NCBI GenBank assembly: GCA_964547995.1
Contig: CAZJRB010000014.1
Location: forward strand, 34,979-98,978
Direction of reading: 5' to 3'
DNA length: 64,000 nt
From: CAZJRB01 sp964547995
Lineage (GTDB): Bacteria; Planctomycetota; Planctomycetia; Pirellulales; Thermoguttaceae
Shown here: positions 8,828 to 19,123 of the stretch, piece after piece
How the letters are laid out: every line of letters begins with the position of its first letter
Numbering within the stretch: the stretch's first letter is position 1
Notes under the pieces: generated by a model
Told to the model about the DNA's origin: nothing
The model's input: the letters and a program-made list of their open reading frames with translations, nothing else
The model's database searches: none
Translations under genes and position numbers: made by a program

Positions 8828-9073
8828 TCAATTTGTGGGTAGAGTCGCTTGAGTTTGACTCGGGCGTTGTCGCGACTGCCCGTAGCAGCTCACGTCGCCA
8901 TAGCCCAGGTCGTCGGCGAGAATGAAGACAAGGTTGGGCTTGCCGGGGAGCTTGGATCCATCCTGAGCGAAACAGTGCCAAGAAGCTGCAAGTATGACGT
9001 TTAACGCAAGAAGCATGCGCTGTGTGGATTTCAATATATCGGGATATCCTTTTCTAGATTTTCCATCGTTCAT
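8828..9073 (-). pseudogene. sulfatase N-terminal remnant
   Basis: The frame encodes a signal peptide (RMLLALNVILAASWHCFA) and the first strand of a sulfatase (KPNLVFILADDLGYGDVS), whose two aspartates bind the metal. The sulfatase similarity then stops after CYGQ; the cysteine-containing active-site motif is absent. The leader is clearly similar in protein and DNA to that of the sulfatase gene starting at 10954, so the two were tandem duplicates and this one has decayed. A transposase remnant adjoins its broken end. Confidence 0.7.
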
Positions 9074-9126
9074 TTTCTATTTTCCGGAGGGATACTTTTC
9101 CACCCATGTTCTGCCGGAAGATGCAT

Positions 9127-10954
9127 TCAAGGGGCTGGCTGCGGTCCGGGTAATTTCTTAACGTAGACAAAGTAGCCAGCTCTCTGGGTCCCGTCATTAT
9201 CGATGAACCAGGCATGCAGATCTGCCGGTCCCTGATCCAAGGTTACCTGAAACAGAACTGACGGTTGATCCAGATCAATCTTCTTGCTGATATCATGCTG
9301 CTGGATTTTTACCCGGGCACTGGCGGGGGATATCGGCACGGCATCTTTTCTGAATTTGTGCATCGGAACACGCCCCCCCCAAGCCCTTGTAATCCCCAAT
9401 GGCCCGATCTACTCCAATCGGCCATCGACGTAATTCGACTTCGTATGGCCCAGGTTGCTCCACATACACGCTCCATTTACCAGCCGCAACATATGCATTA
9501 ACAACGCTGTCCTGTGACCAGGATATCCGGCCACCCTGGATAGGAGTAAGATTCATGTGCGTCAGCGCCGTGACCTTCTGCTTCGGGTTCCCCAACCTTA
9601 TGCGTGGCACTCGCTGGGTATCCGGCTGGATTTCCTGCCAGTATTCTTCATAGGCTTCCTTGAGCTCACTGACGATCCCCGGGTGACTTGCGGCCAGATC
9701 ATTTTTCTGACCGGGGTCAGCCTGCACATCATACAGCTCATCTTCCACCAGTCTCCATTGCTTCTTGCATACTGCCGTACGTCCCCATTTGGGGGCTGTT
9801 ACATGATATCCGCCCTTTACGCTCTGCGTCGTCTGAGCGATGTACACACGGTTGTCATCCCAGGCGGTCGGGTCATTACGGAGTAAAGGGGCCAGACTCC
9901 GCCCATCAAAAGAAATCGGGGTCTCGGTGTTGAGTCCGCATAAATCGACCAGGGTCGGAAGGATGTCCACATGTGCCGACAGCGCCCGGACCTTGTGTTC
10001 TGACTGAACGTTGCCCCCTGGCCAGCGGATAAAGAGGGGAACCCGGTGACCCCCTTCATAGGGACTGCCTTTGCGTCCTCGCATGCCCGCGTTGTATCCG
10101 GTACTCACAGTGCCATTATCCGTAAGGAAAATGACAATGGTATTCTTGTCGAGGTCCTCATCCTCCAGGCATCTCAATACCCTCCCCACCTGCTCGTCTA
10201 TTTTATCGATGCAACCATAGAACATCGACATATCCGTATGACTGTAGGGAACGACCTCCTGCTTCTTCGCACGGCCACCGTTATGGGGCCTGCTGTATTT
10301 TGCCGGGACATTCCAAGGCCTGTGGGGGATGTTGGGCGCAAGATAAACAAAGAAAGGTTCGTCTTTGTGCTGTTCGATGAAATTCAATGCATGATCCACG
10401 AAAACATCGATACCGTATCCTTTGGTTTTCACCGGTTTCCCATTCAGAAAATAGGTGTCGTCAAACCGGTCGTTGTCCCAGTAGTCATCACTGGCACCCA
10501 TTCCGCCGTTGCCAAGCATCAATGAGGTATCAAAGCCCCTGTAATGAGGTGCGAACGGATAGTTTATGCCAAGGTGCCACTTCCCGAAATGTCCGGTAGC
10601 ATAGCCGTTAGACTTGAATATATCGGCCATGGTAACTTCTTCTTCCGCCATCAGGTTCCTACCCCCATAGGTATGCCACGCACAGGTCCTCCGGGCATCA
10701 CGTCCGGTCATTAAGGACGCCCGGGTGGGTGTACAATACGGGGAAACATGAAAATCCGTGAAATGAACGCCCTGGGCACACAGCTTGTCCAGATTCGGAG
10801 TCTTTAGCACAGGATTCCCAGTGCATGAAAGGTCCCCGTAGCCCTGGTCATCGGTCATGATGACGATGACGTTGGGTGGCTCCTTAGCCAGCCCTGTAGA
10901 GGCTGCAAAAATGACGCTTAACACAAGAAGCATGCGCTGCATAGCTTTCAACAT
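9127..10954 (-). CDS. sulfatase, secreted, interrupted by a frameshift in a C8 tract
   Basis: Hydrolyses sulfate esters, probably on glycans outside the cytoplasm. From the ATG at 10954 the product has a signal peptide (MLKAMQRMLLVLSVIFA). It then has metal-binding DD (residues 35-36), and YCTPTRASLMTGR with the cysteine at about 74 that becomes formylglycine. GKWHLG, IPHRPW and FLTDNGT follow. Near residue 520 the frame runs into a tract of eight C (about 9370-9377). Downstream the sensible C-terminus continues in another frame to 9127. The break is a single-base indel: either real or a sequencing error. The gene starts just after the stop of the upstream enzyme gene and is probably cotranscribed with it. 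Another ATG lies at 10978. Confidence 0.85.
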
Positions 10955-10979
10955 ATCGGGATCTCCGCTTGCATTCATA

Positions 10980-11885
10980 CTACCAGTTATCCAATGCCAT
11001 CTTCTGCTTACCGCTTCCGATCAGGATGGCCTTTGACTTCGCTGCTGTCTTCGGATCCTTCAAGACCTGATCCAGTTCCAGCAAAGCATACAGCAGATAT
11101 CCCACACCATCCATGGCCTCATAGTACGGCTTGGCGGGATGTCCGCGGAAGAGACCCTTGTGGTAGAGTTTCTCGATGGCCGTATTGGCCATCGAGCGAG
11201 CGTCGTCCAGGTGTTGACGGTCGCCGGTGAGAATATAGAGGTGCAGCAGAAAGGAGATGGTGCGACCGTACTTTCCCGCGTAGGTCCCTTTTCGACCTGG
11301 CTCGTTGGAGTAGTCGTCGTACCACGTGTTGGCGGCTTCTGGCGTCCCCGGCGGCGTTTTCTTGATCCATGCCGCAAAGCGCTTCGCCGTTGTCAAGAAG
11401 ACCGGTTCCTCGGTCAGTTCGTAGGCGTAAGCATACGCTTGGGCCGTGTAAATGGCATACTGATAACCCGCAGCATAAGGCTCCCAGAGATCCAGGTGTC
11501 CGCGTGGTTCGTACTGGCCGTACCCGCCCTTTACTCTAGGCCCCGGGATCGGTGTGCCGTCCATCTTGAGCGCACCCCAGAACTTCCCTGCCTTTTCGTC
11601 ATACCCGAGCTTTGCGTACGCCTTCAGATAGGCAACGGCCTGGTCGCGGAAACTCTTCTCCTTCGTCATTTCGTAGGCCGTGAGCAAAGAGTGACAATAC
11701 AGTCCCGTGTTGGCGGTGACGAAGCTGCCTCCGTCGAATCGTCCCCTCCCGGCATTCGGTCGTTCGGGCAGCAGATTGGTTTTGGAATCCCTTCGTTCCC
11801 AGTAGTAATCCGCAACCAGTTTCGCCCGGTCGAGCCACTGCTGATCTTTCGTTTGAGAATACATAAAAACGAAAGCCTCGATGAA
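10980..11885 (-). pseudogene. six-hairpin glycan-active enzyme, 5'-truncated
   Basis: About 300 C-terminal residues of an all-helical enzyme: repeated hairpins such as LDRAKLVADYYWERRD, SLLTAYEMTKEKSFRDQAV, LWEPYAAGYQYAIYTAQAY, TISFLLHLYILTGDRQHL and GVGYLLYALLELDQV. This is the pattern of (alpha/alpha)6 glycoside hydrolases, lyases and epimerases; the exact family is not clear. The frame stops matching near 11885, exactly where RHS sequence begins on the opposite strand, so the N-terminal half is lost. The sulfatase gene follows directly, which fits a glycan-degrading operon. The junction could be a genomic rearrangement or an assembly misjoin. Confidence 0.65.
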
Positions 11886-14162
11886 TGCACCGGCAACCGG
11901 GTCTCGATCGCCGGGGCCGACCAGCCCGAGTACAACGGCTGGGTCCAGATCACCGGCGTTATCGACGCCGACACGTTTACCTACACGGTCTCCGACTCGG
12001 CCGCCGCCACCGCCACCGGCGACGACATCCGGGTCCACCTGCTGGGCGACGATCAGGTCAAAACGACCTACGACCGCCGGGGCCGGACGGTTACCGCGAC
12101 CGACCAGCGGGGCGTCGAGCACACCTTCACGTTCGACTCCGCCGGGCGGCTCTCCGACGATACGGTCACCGACCTCGGCTCGAGCGGCATCGTCGACGAC
12201 GCCGTCCGGGCCATCGTCACCACGTACGACGACATCGGCCGGCTCGAAACCGTCACCAGCTACGACCACCCGACCACCCGGGAAAACGGAAACATCGTCA
12301 ACCAGGTCCAATACACCTACGGCGGCTGGGGCAACCTCATCCAGGAACACCAGGAACACGACGGCGTGGTCGATAACGACACGCTCCACGTTGATTACAC
12401 CTACGCCGACGGGGCGTCCGGCGGCGTGGCCAAGTATGTGCGGCTCGACAAGCTGATCTATCCTAACTCGGCCGATCCTCCCAACGGCCGCGAGGTCAAT
12501 TACGATTACGGGACGGCCGGCGGAACCGACGACGTCATGTCCCGATTGGCGGCGATCAAGGACGACGGCGGCACGCCCGTCCTGGCCTCCTACGAATACC
12601 TCGGCGCCGGCACCGTCGTTGAAGAGAACTACGAACAGCCCGATGTCAAGCTCGATTACACGGGCACCAGCCACTCGTACAGCGGTTTCGACCGTTTCGG
12701 GCGCGTCGTCGATCATCTCTGGCGCGACTACGGCGCCAGCGCCGACGCCGACCGCTTCCTCTACGGCTACGACCGCGCGAGCAACCGCACATGGAAGGAG
12801 AACGACGTAGCAGCCAACCTCGGCACGCCGATTCACCTCGACGAGCTGTACGATTACGATGATGTCTATCAATTGATAGCCGCCGACCGCGGCGACCTTA
12901 ACTCTGGAAAAAATGGCTTTGAGGCCGAAACCGAGAAGTTCGCTCAGGATTGGACGCTCGAAGCGACGGGCAACTGGAAAGGATTCAATGAAGACAACGA
13001 CGGCAACGGCACCAACGAACTCGAACAGACCCGTGCTCACAACAAGGCCAACGAAACCGGCACCATCAGCGAAGGCCAGGGGCAAACTGCGTGGGCTGAT
13101 CCGGTTCACGATGCCGCCGGCAACATGACTACGATGCCGAAGCCGAGCGACCTGGCCAACAGTATTTCGGCCAAGTACGACGCATGGAACCGGCTGGTGG
13201 AGGTCAAGGACGGCATTCACGTCGTCGCGGAGTTCGAGTATGACGGGACGGGCCGGCGGGTGTTGAAGATCTACGATTCCCAAAGCCCCGGCAGCCCCAA
13301 CGGCGTGGACGCCTGCGAGCATTACCTGCACAGCGGCCAACAAGTGATCGAAACCCGCCAGGACGATCTTGAGGGCGGCGAAGCGCCGGTCGCCGATTCG
13401 ATCCAGCCCACGTACCAAAACGTCTGGAGCCCGCGCTACATCGATTCGCTCATTCTCCGCGACGAGAACACCGATAGCGATGGACTGTGTGATGATGCTC
13501 GTGTCTTCTACCTCGCCGACGCGAATTACAACGTCACCGCGTTGGTCGATACCAATGGCGACGTTCTTGAGCGCTACCTCTACACCCCCTACGGCGTAGT
13601 CACCATTCTCGACGCCGATTTTACCGACGACGCCGACGGCGTTTCCGACTACGACAACACCACGCTCTACACCGGCCGCGAGTACGACCCAGAAACCGGT
13701 CTTTACTACTACCGGGCAAGGTACTATCATGCAGAGTTAGGAAAGTTCATCGGCCGAGACCCGATCGTGTATAGGGCGGCGGATGTGAATTTGTACCGGT
13801 ATGTGGGGAATGATCCAACGAGTACCTTTGACCCAAGCGGAACAGCGCCCGTAAACTGCGCTGCGAAATTCAGGGAGTGTCTCGGATGGTGTGGTGAGGT
13901 AATAGAACAATGTCGTTTTCGCGCCCATTTAGTATGTTTGTCGGCTGGCGCAATTTTGGTTCGTAACAATCCTGCAGCAGCGGAAACATTTGCGATATGG
14001 CTTGCGGGATGCGAAGCGATATTCTTCGCGGGATGCGAAGCGGACGACAGAGTCAGAGTAAATTGTTGTCAAGCCGCATTCAAATGCTGCCAGCAAAACA
14101 AGAAATGGCCCGGCTTCTTCTGGCGGTTAGCACACGGGTGTCCAATTGGGATAGAAATATGA
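11886..14162 (+). pseudogene. RHS repeat protein with Cys-rich C-terminal tip, 5'-truncated
   Basis: Encodes the C-terminal part of an RHS/YD-repeat shell. An Ig-like strand pair (NRVSIAGADQPEYNGW) comes first, then YD repeats (TTYDRRGR, TFDSAGRL, AKYDAWNRLVEV). The core ends with LYTGREYDPETGLYYYRARYY, GKFIGRDPI, NLYRYVGNDP and the junction DPSG. After DPSG comes a unique tip of about 105 residues with 12 cysteines. RHS proteins are polymorphic toxins whose tip is the toxic domain. No start codon or leader belongs to this copy, because its 5' end abuts an unrelated truncated gene. The stop overlaps the start of the next ORF by 4 bases (ATGA), as in toxin-immunity pairs. Confidence 0.8.
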
Positions 14163-14626
14163 AGCTGGCCCTGCGTATTGCATTATTCGTTGTGATGCTG
14201 TGGCTTGCCCCGGCATGCGTGCTGGCGACTGCTACCGTCGTCAGGGGATACTGCGGAGAGGCATGTGCGACGTTTACCTGTGCACTCCTGGTGGCCGCCT
14301 GGGGGTTCGTGTGCGAGTTTCTTATTGCCGGACGTCCCAGGTGGTTCCTGGCTGCAGTTCTTTTCGTCTGGGTGGTCGTACGCTACGCGATATGGATCGT
14401 CGTGAGCTTTATTGCAGATTTGGGACCAGTTGGGTTTCCTGGGCTTGGCCCAAATGTACTCATCGAAATCATCATTAGTGTTGTGGCTGGGGTGCTAGCC
14501 TTTTGCATTGTTAGTTCAGTCCGGTACGACTCACATCCCCAGCAAGGTAAAGCGAAAGTCCACCCTTCCCAGCATCCCGAACAAGACGAGGACGAGCAAA
14601 GAAAAGGTGACCGCCACCAAATCTGA
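14159..14626 (+). CDS. small membrane protein, candidate immunity protein
   Basis: 155 residues. The ATG overlaps the RHS stop (ATGA), indicating translational coupling. The product has about four hydrophobic segments: LALRIALFVVMLWLAPACVL, then CALLVAAWGFVCEFLIA, FLAAVLFVWVVVRYAIWIVV and IIISVVAGVLAFCIV. A charged hydrophilic tail follows. No family recognised. Position directly after a variable RHS tip makes it the candidate immunity protein; membrane immunity proteins usually match pore-forming or membrane-acting toxins. The function is inferred from context only. Confidence 0.55.
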   Translation: MKLALRIALFVVMLWLAPACVLATATVVRGYCGEACATFTCALLVAAWGFVCEFLIAGRPRWFLAAVLFVWVVVRYAIWIVVSFIADLGPVGFPGLGPNVLIEIIISVVAGVLAFCIVSSVRYDSHPQQGKAKVHPSQHPEQDEDEQRKGDRHQI

Positions 14627-14713
14627 TAACGGGGAAGGGAAGGAGTCGAAATGGGGACGCAGCTAGTTTTTTGCGTTTGAATTCCCCTTTCGCGATGGCT
14701 GAAAGGGTCCACG

Positions 14714-16186
14714 TTGCCCAAGCCGAGCGACTTGGAGGACAGCATTTCGGCCAAGTACGATGCCTGGAACCGGCTCGTGGAGGTCAAGGACGGCATTCAC
14801 GTCGTCGCCGAGTTCGAGTATGACGGCACGGGCCGGCGGGTGTTGAAGGCGTTCGATTCCCAGTCGCCCGGCTCACCGAACGGCATTGACACCTACCAGC
14901 ACATCTTCCTCGCTGGTCAGCAGGTAATCGAGACCCGTGAGACTGCCAGTTCAACCGCCCAGCCGGAAACCATCCAACCCAAGTACCAGAACGTTTGGAG
15001 TCCTCGTTACATCGACAGTCTCATCTTCCGCGACGAGAACACCGATAGCAATTGGCTGTGTGACGACGCTCGTGTCTTCTACCTGGCCGATGCCAACTAC
15101 AACGTCACGGCGTTGGTCGCCACCAATGGCGACGTTCTCGAACGCTACCTCTACACCCCCTACGGCGTCGTCACCGTTCTCGACGCCGATTTCACCGACG
15201 ACGCCGACGGTGTTTCCGATTACGACAACACAACGCTATACACCGGCCGCGAGTATAACCCCGAAACTGGTATTTACTACTACCGGGCGAGGTACTATCA
15301 TGCGGAGTTGGGCAGGTTTGTGGGCCGGGACCCGATTGAGGATGTGAATTTGTACCGATATGTCCGTAGCGGACCAACCGCGAGACTAGATCCAACTGGT
15401 TTGAGGGACGTAGTAGAGTTTCTAGCCCAGTCCTTCGGTCGGATTGCCCGGGGGGAGGAGAAAACGTTCCTTGAGCTAAGGCAGTGCGATACTCCTCCGT
15501 GCGGCACATGGGGGCAACCGAGCATCAGTGGTGAAGGAAGCTATTCGCGAAGCCCTGGCCGGCATGTCAATATCAGTTCTACTGTGACTATAACAAACAC
15601 GAGAGAAGGATCATGGGCGTGCAACGCAATTGAAGAAGGAACGCATTCTTCAAAGAACGCAGGTGCTCTTCAGATAGGAGTACGTCATCTCGACCCGGGT
15701 ATTTACCGAGTGCTTTGGATGTGGGAGTACTCAATTCGGGCTCAACACAGACCTAATGCCATCCTTGACGACGGCGGTTCCGCAAACGTTCGGGCGGAGG
15801 TGTTTGCTGCGCCGGACGACAACAATCCAGAAGGACGGGATATATTGCCCGCTGTGCTGGACAACAACAATCCATTCCGCGGGTCTGTCTGGTCCATATT
15901 CGGCGAGTTGTGTATCAAACCCTGGATCGACTGGTACGAGCTGTCGCACCCAGACAGAGGTGCGAGTTTTGTAGGTATATTGGGAACCGATCCCTTTGAC
16001 TCAGCGCAAGTTCACCAGGCAGGCGTCGAATCGTCCGTGGTCACGATTCAGAGCTGTTACGAATACAAGGTGATTGCGAACTACGAGCCGACTCTTAATG
16101 CCCGAGTAGCTCGTGGAGCTAATTCGATGGCAAGTGGTCGTCTGGCGATCCAAAGCATAACGCGAATTGGAAACCTTTCTAAGTGA
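14714..16186 (+). pseudogene. orphan RHS core-plus-tip cassette 2
   Basis: Starts abruptly inside the RHS core, at the sequence corresponding to MPKPSDL in the first copy, with no start signals. It repeats about 220 residues of that core at high identity through GREYNPETGIYYYRARYY, GRFVGRDPI and NLYRYV, ending in the junction DPTG. Then comes a tip of about 260 residues unrelated to tip 1. The tip is rich in predicted strands (HVNISSTVTITNT, GIYRVLWMWEY). I do not recognise the tip. It looks like a silent cassette that could be brought into the expressed gene by recombination across the shared core. Confidence 0.75.
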
Positions 16187-16267
16187 TGTCCCGGGCTTCC
16201 GTTGGACACCTTCGAATCTGTGACATCTTTCCCTTGAAGCAAGTTTCCGTTATTCCTCGGATGTGAA

Positions 16268-17062
16268 ATGCGACGACTCCAGTTTTCTCTCAGAAGCTTA
16301 CTCTTGTTTGTGACTGTCGTTGCCGTATGCTTGGGGGTCGGAAAAATGCTATTCACTTATCTCGCGACTTCTGCTCAAGATCGGGCAAGAAGTGGCAAGA
16401 GTGGGGCGAACTTGACCAGTATTTACGGCGCGCTGGAACATTACCATTATAAGCATGGATGTTATCCGCCAGCTTTTATTCCCGATAAGGAAGGAAAGCC
16501 GATGCACAGTTGGAGAGTCTTGCTCCTGCCGTACCTTGGCAGGGACGATTTATGGGCACGATACGATTTCTCCGAGCCATGGAACGGTCCAAATAACATA
16601 AAGCTGGCCAAGGAGATGCCAGAGTCCTATTGGTCGCCTTTTGAGGAGAGAGATTGCGGATGCACATCCTATCTTGCGGTCACCGGTGAAGAGGCTGCAT
16701 GGCCTGGACCAGTCTCAAGGAGCAAGTGTACGTTTCCGCTACCCCGGCCGACGGTACTTGTGGTTGATGTGTCTGATTCAGGGATATGTTGGCTGGAACC
16801 ACGTGATTTGCCCCTTGAAGAGGCACTTCGAGCCCTCGATGATTCAAGCAACGGGCTCAAGCTTCGCCGCAGCCGCACAGGACATTTTCAGTTCGCGAGT
16901 ACGCGCTATGTGCGTCCTAAAGAGGATATGTCTGCGGAGGAATGGAGGTCTCTACTTTTCTGCAGACCGATAGGGCAAGCGGCTCAAGGAATCTCGCCAA
17001 ACAAGAACGCAGGAGACCGCAGCCGGCCAGACGAGAAAGATAACGGAGTGAAAAAGGAGTGA
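16268..17062 (+). CDS. DUF1559-like single-pass membrane protein after tip 2
   Basis: 264 residues with an N-terminal membrane anchor (RSLLLFVTVVAVCLGVGKMLF). Next is a DUF1559-like segment: ANLTSIYGALEHYHYKHGCYPPA, shortened here to LTSIYGALEHYHYKHG, then HSWRVLLLPYLGRDDLW and NGPNN. DUF1559 proteins are abundant planctomycete pilin-like surface proteins. This one is short, lacks the usual prepilin cleavage context, and lies 81 bases after RHS tip 2, the slot where an immunity gene is expected. It may be a co-opted immunity protein or a chance neighbour. The ribosome site is weak. Confidence 0.65.
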   Translation: MRRLQFSLRSLLLFVTVVAVCLGVGKMLFTYLATSAQDRARSGKSGANLTSIYGALEHYHYKHGCYPPAFIPDKEGKPMHSWRVLLLPYLGRDDLWARYDFSEPWNGPNNIKLAKEMPESYWSPFEERDCGCTSYLAVTGEEAAWPGPVSRSKCTFPLPRPTVLVVDVSDSGICWLEPRDLPLEEALRALDDSSNGLKLRRSRTGHFQFASTRYVRPKEDMSAEEWRSLLFCRPIGQAAQGISPNKNAGDRSRPDEKDNGVKKE

Positions 17063-17082
17063 AAAAGGGGTCAAGTGAAGAG

Positions 17083-17139
17083 TGAAAAAGGGGTCAGAAC
17101 TATTTTTCTGACTCAAAAATCGTTCTGACCCCTTTTTCA
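17083..17139. repeat. inverted repeat, AAAAAGGGGTCAGAAC hairpin
   Basis: Perfect 18-base arms (17083-17100 and 17122-17139) flank an AT-rich 21-base loop. Extra copies of GTGAAAAAGG precede the hairpin. A single-arm relative (AAAAGGGGTCAGAGC) lies at about 24756. It sits exactly at the boundary between the DUF1559-like gene and the third RHS cassette, so it may mark a recombination point. Confidence 0.75.
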
Positions 17140-17162
17140 TTTTTCACTTTTTCACTTGCTCG

Positions 17163-18158
17163 ACTCTCTACACCGGCCGCGAGTACGACCCCGAAACTGG
17201 CCTTTACTACTACCGGGCACGATACTATCATGCAGAGTTAGGAAAGTTCATCGGCCGGGATCCGATTGAGTATCTCGCGGCGGATGTGAATCTGTATCGG
17301 TGTGTGCGAAATCACCCGACGAGCCGAACAGATCCCTCTGGCCGGGGACCGTTGGATTATCTTGGTGCGACTGATCCTGCTGCCATGGGGAGGTGGCGTA
17401 GCGAACTTTTCTACAGTGCAAACCCGCCCCGTCCGGAAGAGTTTGAGAGCTACGAACGATGGAGGAATGAAGCCGACAAATTCAAGTGGAGGCTCATCGA
17501 GCTTGTACAGAAAAGGGGTTGTTCTTGCAGGGATATATACAAGAATGTCTACATGCCATGGGAACAGAGAGCCGAGTTCTTATTCGCACAAAAAGCTGCG
17601 CGTCGTGCAGCACTCCTAGAGCAGATTTTTGGACCGACGATGCAGCAGCCGGTTCCACGTCCCGCCCAAAACCCGCTCGGATGGATCGAAGGCGCAAAGC
17701 TATCGATGTGGATCCCCGCAGCCTCTGCGGGGCGATGGCTGACTTACGTCCTCGGCGGTCGGCTCATTCCAGGCACAGCGAATTACTGGAAGGCTCGCGA
17801 CATAGAACTTGAGAATGCCTATGCAAGAATGAACATTTGGGGCTGGGAAAGAGGAGCCATCGAGACCGCCACTGGTATCTGGTCTGGTCTTTGGGTCAAG
17901 TCGATGGCGTCCTGGGCAATGGAAGCATTGTCCGGACCTGGGCCGTCAGAATCCCCGTTTGGGCCGTCAGAATCCCCGTCTTGCGCTGATTGGTGGGCTG
18001 AGGATGAGGTCATGGGCTCCTGGAAAGACTGGAGCCCAGGTCATTGGGAGAACATTCCTGGCTCACCACATTACGACCCACTACTTTCGCCGCCACCACC
18101 GCCGCCATCGCCACCTTCGGGCCCAATGCCCGAGATACCCCCTTGGTGGCTCGAATAA
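17163..18158 (+). pseudogene. orphan RHS core-plus-tip cassette 3
   Basis: Only the last 60 or so residues of the RHS core are present (LYTGREYDPETGLYYYRARYY, GKFIGRDPI, NLYRCV), ending in the junction DPSG. A tip of about 270 residues follows, unrelated to tips 1 and 2. It contains CSCRDIYKNVYMPWEQRAEF and ends in a Pro-rich tail (PPPPPPSPPSGPMPEIPP). No start signals for the core; an in-frame ATG exists at 17286 inside it. The tip fold is not recognised. A small ORF starts 20 bases downstream. Confidence 0.72.
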
Positions 18159-18178
18159 CCTTTGGGAGAAAGTCGAAA

Positions 18179-18640
18179 ATGGACTCACAGTTCATCGGCA
18201 TTGAGGCAGAAGAAGCAAGGAGGTTTTGCCAATTGTTGGCTTTGAGTGGGCTTGTTTCACCTGACGATCTCGCTTCACTGCTTCGACAATATTGCCATGT
18301 CAATCCCGAACCATCCTCGCAGTCTGCGAGTAGCCTCTCGTGCTTCCTAATCTCCAGGGGAGTTATCACTGCGTGGCAAGCAGAGAAACTACGAGACGGA
18401 AGGTACAAGGGTTTCTTTGTTGACAATTATCTCGTACTTGAACGCGTCGCGATCTACAAGAAACACACAAGATTCGCGGCTCTGGACACCACAACAAACC
18501 GCCGCGTTCTGCTTGCAATGCGGCCGCCCGATTTTCGAGCAGGTCACCGTAAACCGGAATACCATGTATTGGACGAACCATGTCCAGATTCCAAGTACCC
18601 GGGAGATGCTGACCAACAAGACGAGGGAAACAACGAGTAA
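18179..18640 (+). CDS. protein resembling the N-terminus of planctomycete Ser/Thr kinases, after tip 3
   Basis: 153 residues; GGGAGAAAG lies about 9 bases before the ATG. The sequence LISRGVITAWQAEKLRDGRYKGFFVDNYLVLERV closely follows the pattern found just before and at the start of the kinase domain in planctomycete PknB-like proteins (shown here in part: VITAWQAEKLRDGRYKGF). The N-lobe continues (ALDTTTNRRVLLAM) but the glycine loop is degenerate and the catalytic lobe is missing. It occupies the immunity slot of tip 3. Either a truncated kinase or a genuine small immunity protein built from this module. Confidence 0.5.
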   Translation: MDSQFIGIEAEEARRFCQLLALSGLVSPDDLASLLRQYCHVNPEPSSQSASSLSCFLISRGVITAWQAEKLRDGRYKGFFVDNYLVLERVAIYKKHTRFAALDTTTNRRVLLAMRPPDFRAGHRKPEYHVLDEPCPDSKYPGDADQQDEGNNE

Positions 18641-18659
18641 ACATAGGGCAAATAAACGG

Positions 18660-18956
18660 GACGGCATTCACGTCGTCGCCGAGTTCGAGTATGACGGCAC
18701 CGGCCGGAGAATCTTGAAGGCGTTCGATTCGGACAGTCCGGGCAGCCCTGATGGGATTGACACCTATCAGCATATCTTCCTCGACGGTCAGCAGGTAATC
18801 GAGACCCGTGAGACTGCCAGTTCAACTGCCGAGCCCGAAAACGTCCAGCCCACGTACCAAAATGTCTGGAGCCCGCGTTACATCGACTCGCTCATTCTGC
18901 GCGACGCGGACGAACAGCGCGTCTTCTACCTGGCTGTGCCGGTCCAGCGAACCTGA
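18660..18956 (+). pseudogene. RHS core fragment 4, no tip
   Basis: A fourth partial copy of the RHS core, starting in GIHVVAEFEYDGTGRRILKAFDS and running to YIDSLILRD. A deletion relative to the other copies then joins to RVFYLAVPVQRT and a stop. It lacks a start, the terminal RHS signature and any tip. It marks the right end of the RHS array, with a transposase gene beyond it. Confidence 0.75.
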
Positions 18957-19123
18957 CATCCCCAGGAAGACGGGCACGAAAGCACCTAAAAAGCGGTAGA
19001 AAACAAGACAATCAGCTCATCGCCGGAACGGCGTTGGGCACCTGTTCCTTGACAATTCGGTTAAGAGACACGCCGTCACAACGACGAGCGCGCACGCGTA
19101 GCGCAGCGATCGCAGAACGCGGC

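Noticed and set aside
11139..11885. Upstream part of a 1007-codon plus-strand frame that runs into the RHS gene
   Set aside because: This part is antisense to the enzyme fragment and does not resemble an RHS N-terminus. I start the RHS fragment at the junction instead.
10980..13730. 916-codon minus-strand frame joining the glycan enzyme to upstream residues
   Set aside because: Only the part up to about 11885 looks like protein. The rest is antisense to clear RHS sequence, Val/Gly/Asp-rich and without any family pattern.
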